Positions 14,247 to 14,897 of a DNA stretch of 14,897 bases are shown piece after piece (position 1 is the first letter of the stretch; every line of letters begins with the position of its first letter). The notes under the pieces are model-generated. The model ran no database searches and was not told the DNA's origin. It worked only from the letters and a program-made list of their open reading frames with translations. This DNA comes from CAZTLE01 sp964614415 (GTDB lineage: Bacteria > Bacteroidota > Bacteroidia > Flavobacteriales > Flavobacteriaceae), in assembly GCA_964614415.1 (NCBI GenBank), contig CAZTLE010000098.1, positions 1-14,897 on the forward strand, given 5' to 3'. A program made the position numbers and the translations under genes.

Positions 14247-14897
14247 ATGAAATTCAGAAGCAGAAAAAAAGAGCAGACTTTCTGGGGATATACCTTCCTG
14301 GCTTTTCCCCTGCTTCTCATTTCCATTTTTGTACTGTTTCCGATTGCTTTCGCGTTCTTCGTGAGTTTCTTTGACTGGAATCTCCTGATACCGGATAAGC
14401 CCTTCGTAGGTCTTGGAAACTACATAGAGGTTTTCAAGGATCCCGTATTTATCAAAGCGATAAAAAACACAATTATCTATACCCTGGGAGTTGTACCGGT
14501 GCAAACGTTCCTGTCGCTCTTCCTTGCTTTTATAATGAATCAAAAGCTTCGGGGTCGCGCCTTCTTTCGTACTGCATTCTATATTCCGGCCATTACCTCA
14601 TCGGTGGTTACTTCCATCATTTTTGTGTGGATATACAGCAAGCCCGGGTTGTTGAATTATCTGTTTAATTCTGTCGGGATTGAATCAAATATAGACTGGC
14701 TAACCAATCCGAATACCGTGCTTCCATCTATTATGATGCTGAACGTTTGGACGACATCCGGATACTTCATGGTATCATTTTTGGCAGGACTGCAGAATAT
14801 TCCTGCTGCACTCTATGAAGCAGCAAAAATAGATGGTGCCAGCCAGTGGCAGCAATTCTGGAAGATCACTGTGCCTATGGTACGGCCGGTAACCTAT
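14247..14897 (+). CDS. Sugar ABC transporter permease, MalF/UgpA type (5' part)
   Basis: The frame is open from the ATG at 14247 to the window end (217 codons), so the C-terminus is missing. The start reads MKFRSRKKEQTFWGYTFLAF, a short basic cytoplasmic tail leading into the first span. Further spans include about 72-95, 107-130 and 160-180. The conserved cytoplasmic EAA loop that contacts the ATPase is present near the end (YEAAKIDGASQWQQFWKITVP). This is the first of the two permeases normally found in such importers; the second and possibly sugar-degrading genes should follow. The gene directly abuts the binding-protein stop codon (TAAATG), indicating one operon and likely translational coupling. 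Confidence 0.93.
   Translation, partial: MKFRSRKKEQTFWGYTFLAFPLLLISIFVLFPIAFAFFVSFFDWNLLIPDKPFVGLGNYIEVFKDPVFIKAIKNTIIYTLGVVPVQTFLSLFLAFIMNQKLRGRAFFRTAFYIPAITSSVVTSIIFVWIYSKPGLLNYLFNSVGIESNIDWLTNPNTVLPSIMMLNVWTTSGYFMVSFLAGLQNIPAALYEAAKIDGASQWQQFWKITVPMVRPVTY

Noticed and set aside
13959..14543. 194-codon open frame antisense to the binding protein and permease
   Set aside because: It spans two well-recognised genes on the other strand and has no domain signal.
1..14897. CRISPR array, tRNA, rRNA, insertion sequence or prophage genes
   Set aside because: No evenly spaced identical repeats, no tRNA-like cloverleaf or rRNA sequence, and no transposase, integrase or phage-structural motif was seen on either strand.

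Overview
The window looks like chromosomal DNA of a marine-type member of the Bacteroidota, most likely class Flavobacteriia. The evidence is a gliding-motility gene (gldG) next to dnaN, proteins with Bacteroidota-type sequences, no Shine-Dalgarno sequences before most starts, and several promoter boxes of the Bacteroidota form TAnnTTTG (the best also has an upstream TTTG or TTG about 20 bases away). No rRNA, tRNA, CRISPR array, insertion sequence or phage gene was seen.

Layout. (1) 1-2447: the 3' end of gldG, then the complete sliding-clamp gene dnaN with a textbook promoter. A 7-base-periodic repeat directly follows the dnaN stop codon. A bidirectional terminator separates it from a convergent gene for a small DUF4870 membrane protein. 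(2) 2448-5812: a palindrome-rich block, then mnmE (tRNA wobble-uridine modification GTPase) and a 578-residue amidohydrolase-like protein with two membrane segments inserted after its HxH metal motif. (3) 5887-7681, minus strand: a LytS-type sensor kinase and LytTR response regulator, one base apart. (4) 7888-8949: divergent from that pair, a secreted ankyrin-repeat protein with six exactly phased 33-residue repeats; two hairpins lie in the shared upstream region. (5) 9063-11921, minus strand: a small-multidrug-export-family membrane protein, a CPBP intramembrane protease, and a TIR-domain protein with a charged, proline-rich linker, one membrane span and two C-terminal repeats. (6) 12041-14897: an AraC-family regulator divergent from a sugar ABC importer, with a lipoprotein binding protein followed with no gap by the first permease, which runs off the window.

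How the genes fit together. GldG (with GldF and GldA outside the window) serves gliding and type IX secretion. DnaN and MnmE are core housekeeping proteins. The AraC regulator probably controls the adjacent sugar importer. The kinase and regulator form one signalling unit with unknown target; the divergent ankyrin gene is a candidate.

The most novel-looking piece is the membrane-anchored TIR protein with a CPBP protease downstream on the same strand. This could be a defence or stress-signalling module, but nothing in the sequence proves that. The membrane-inserted amidohydrolase comes second.
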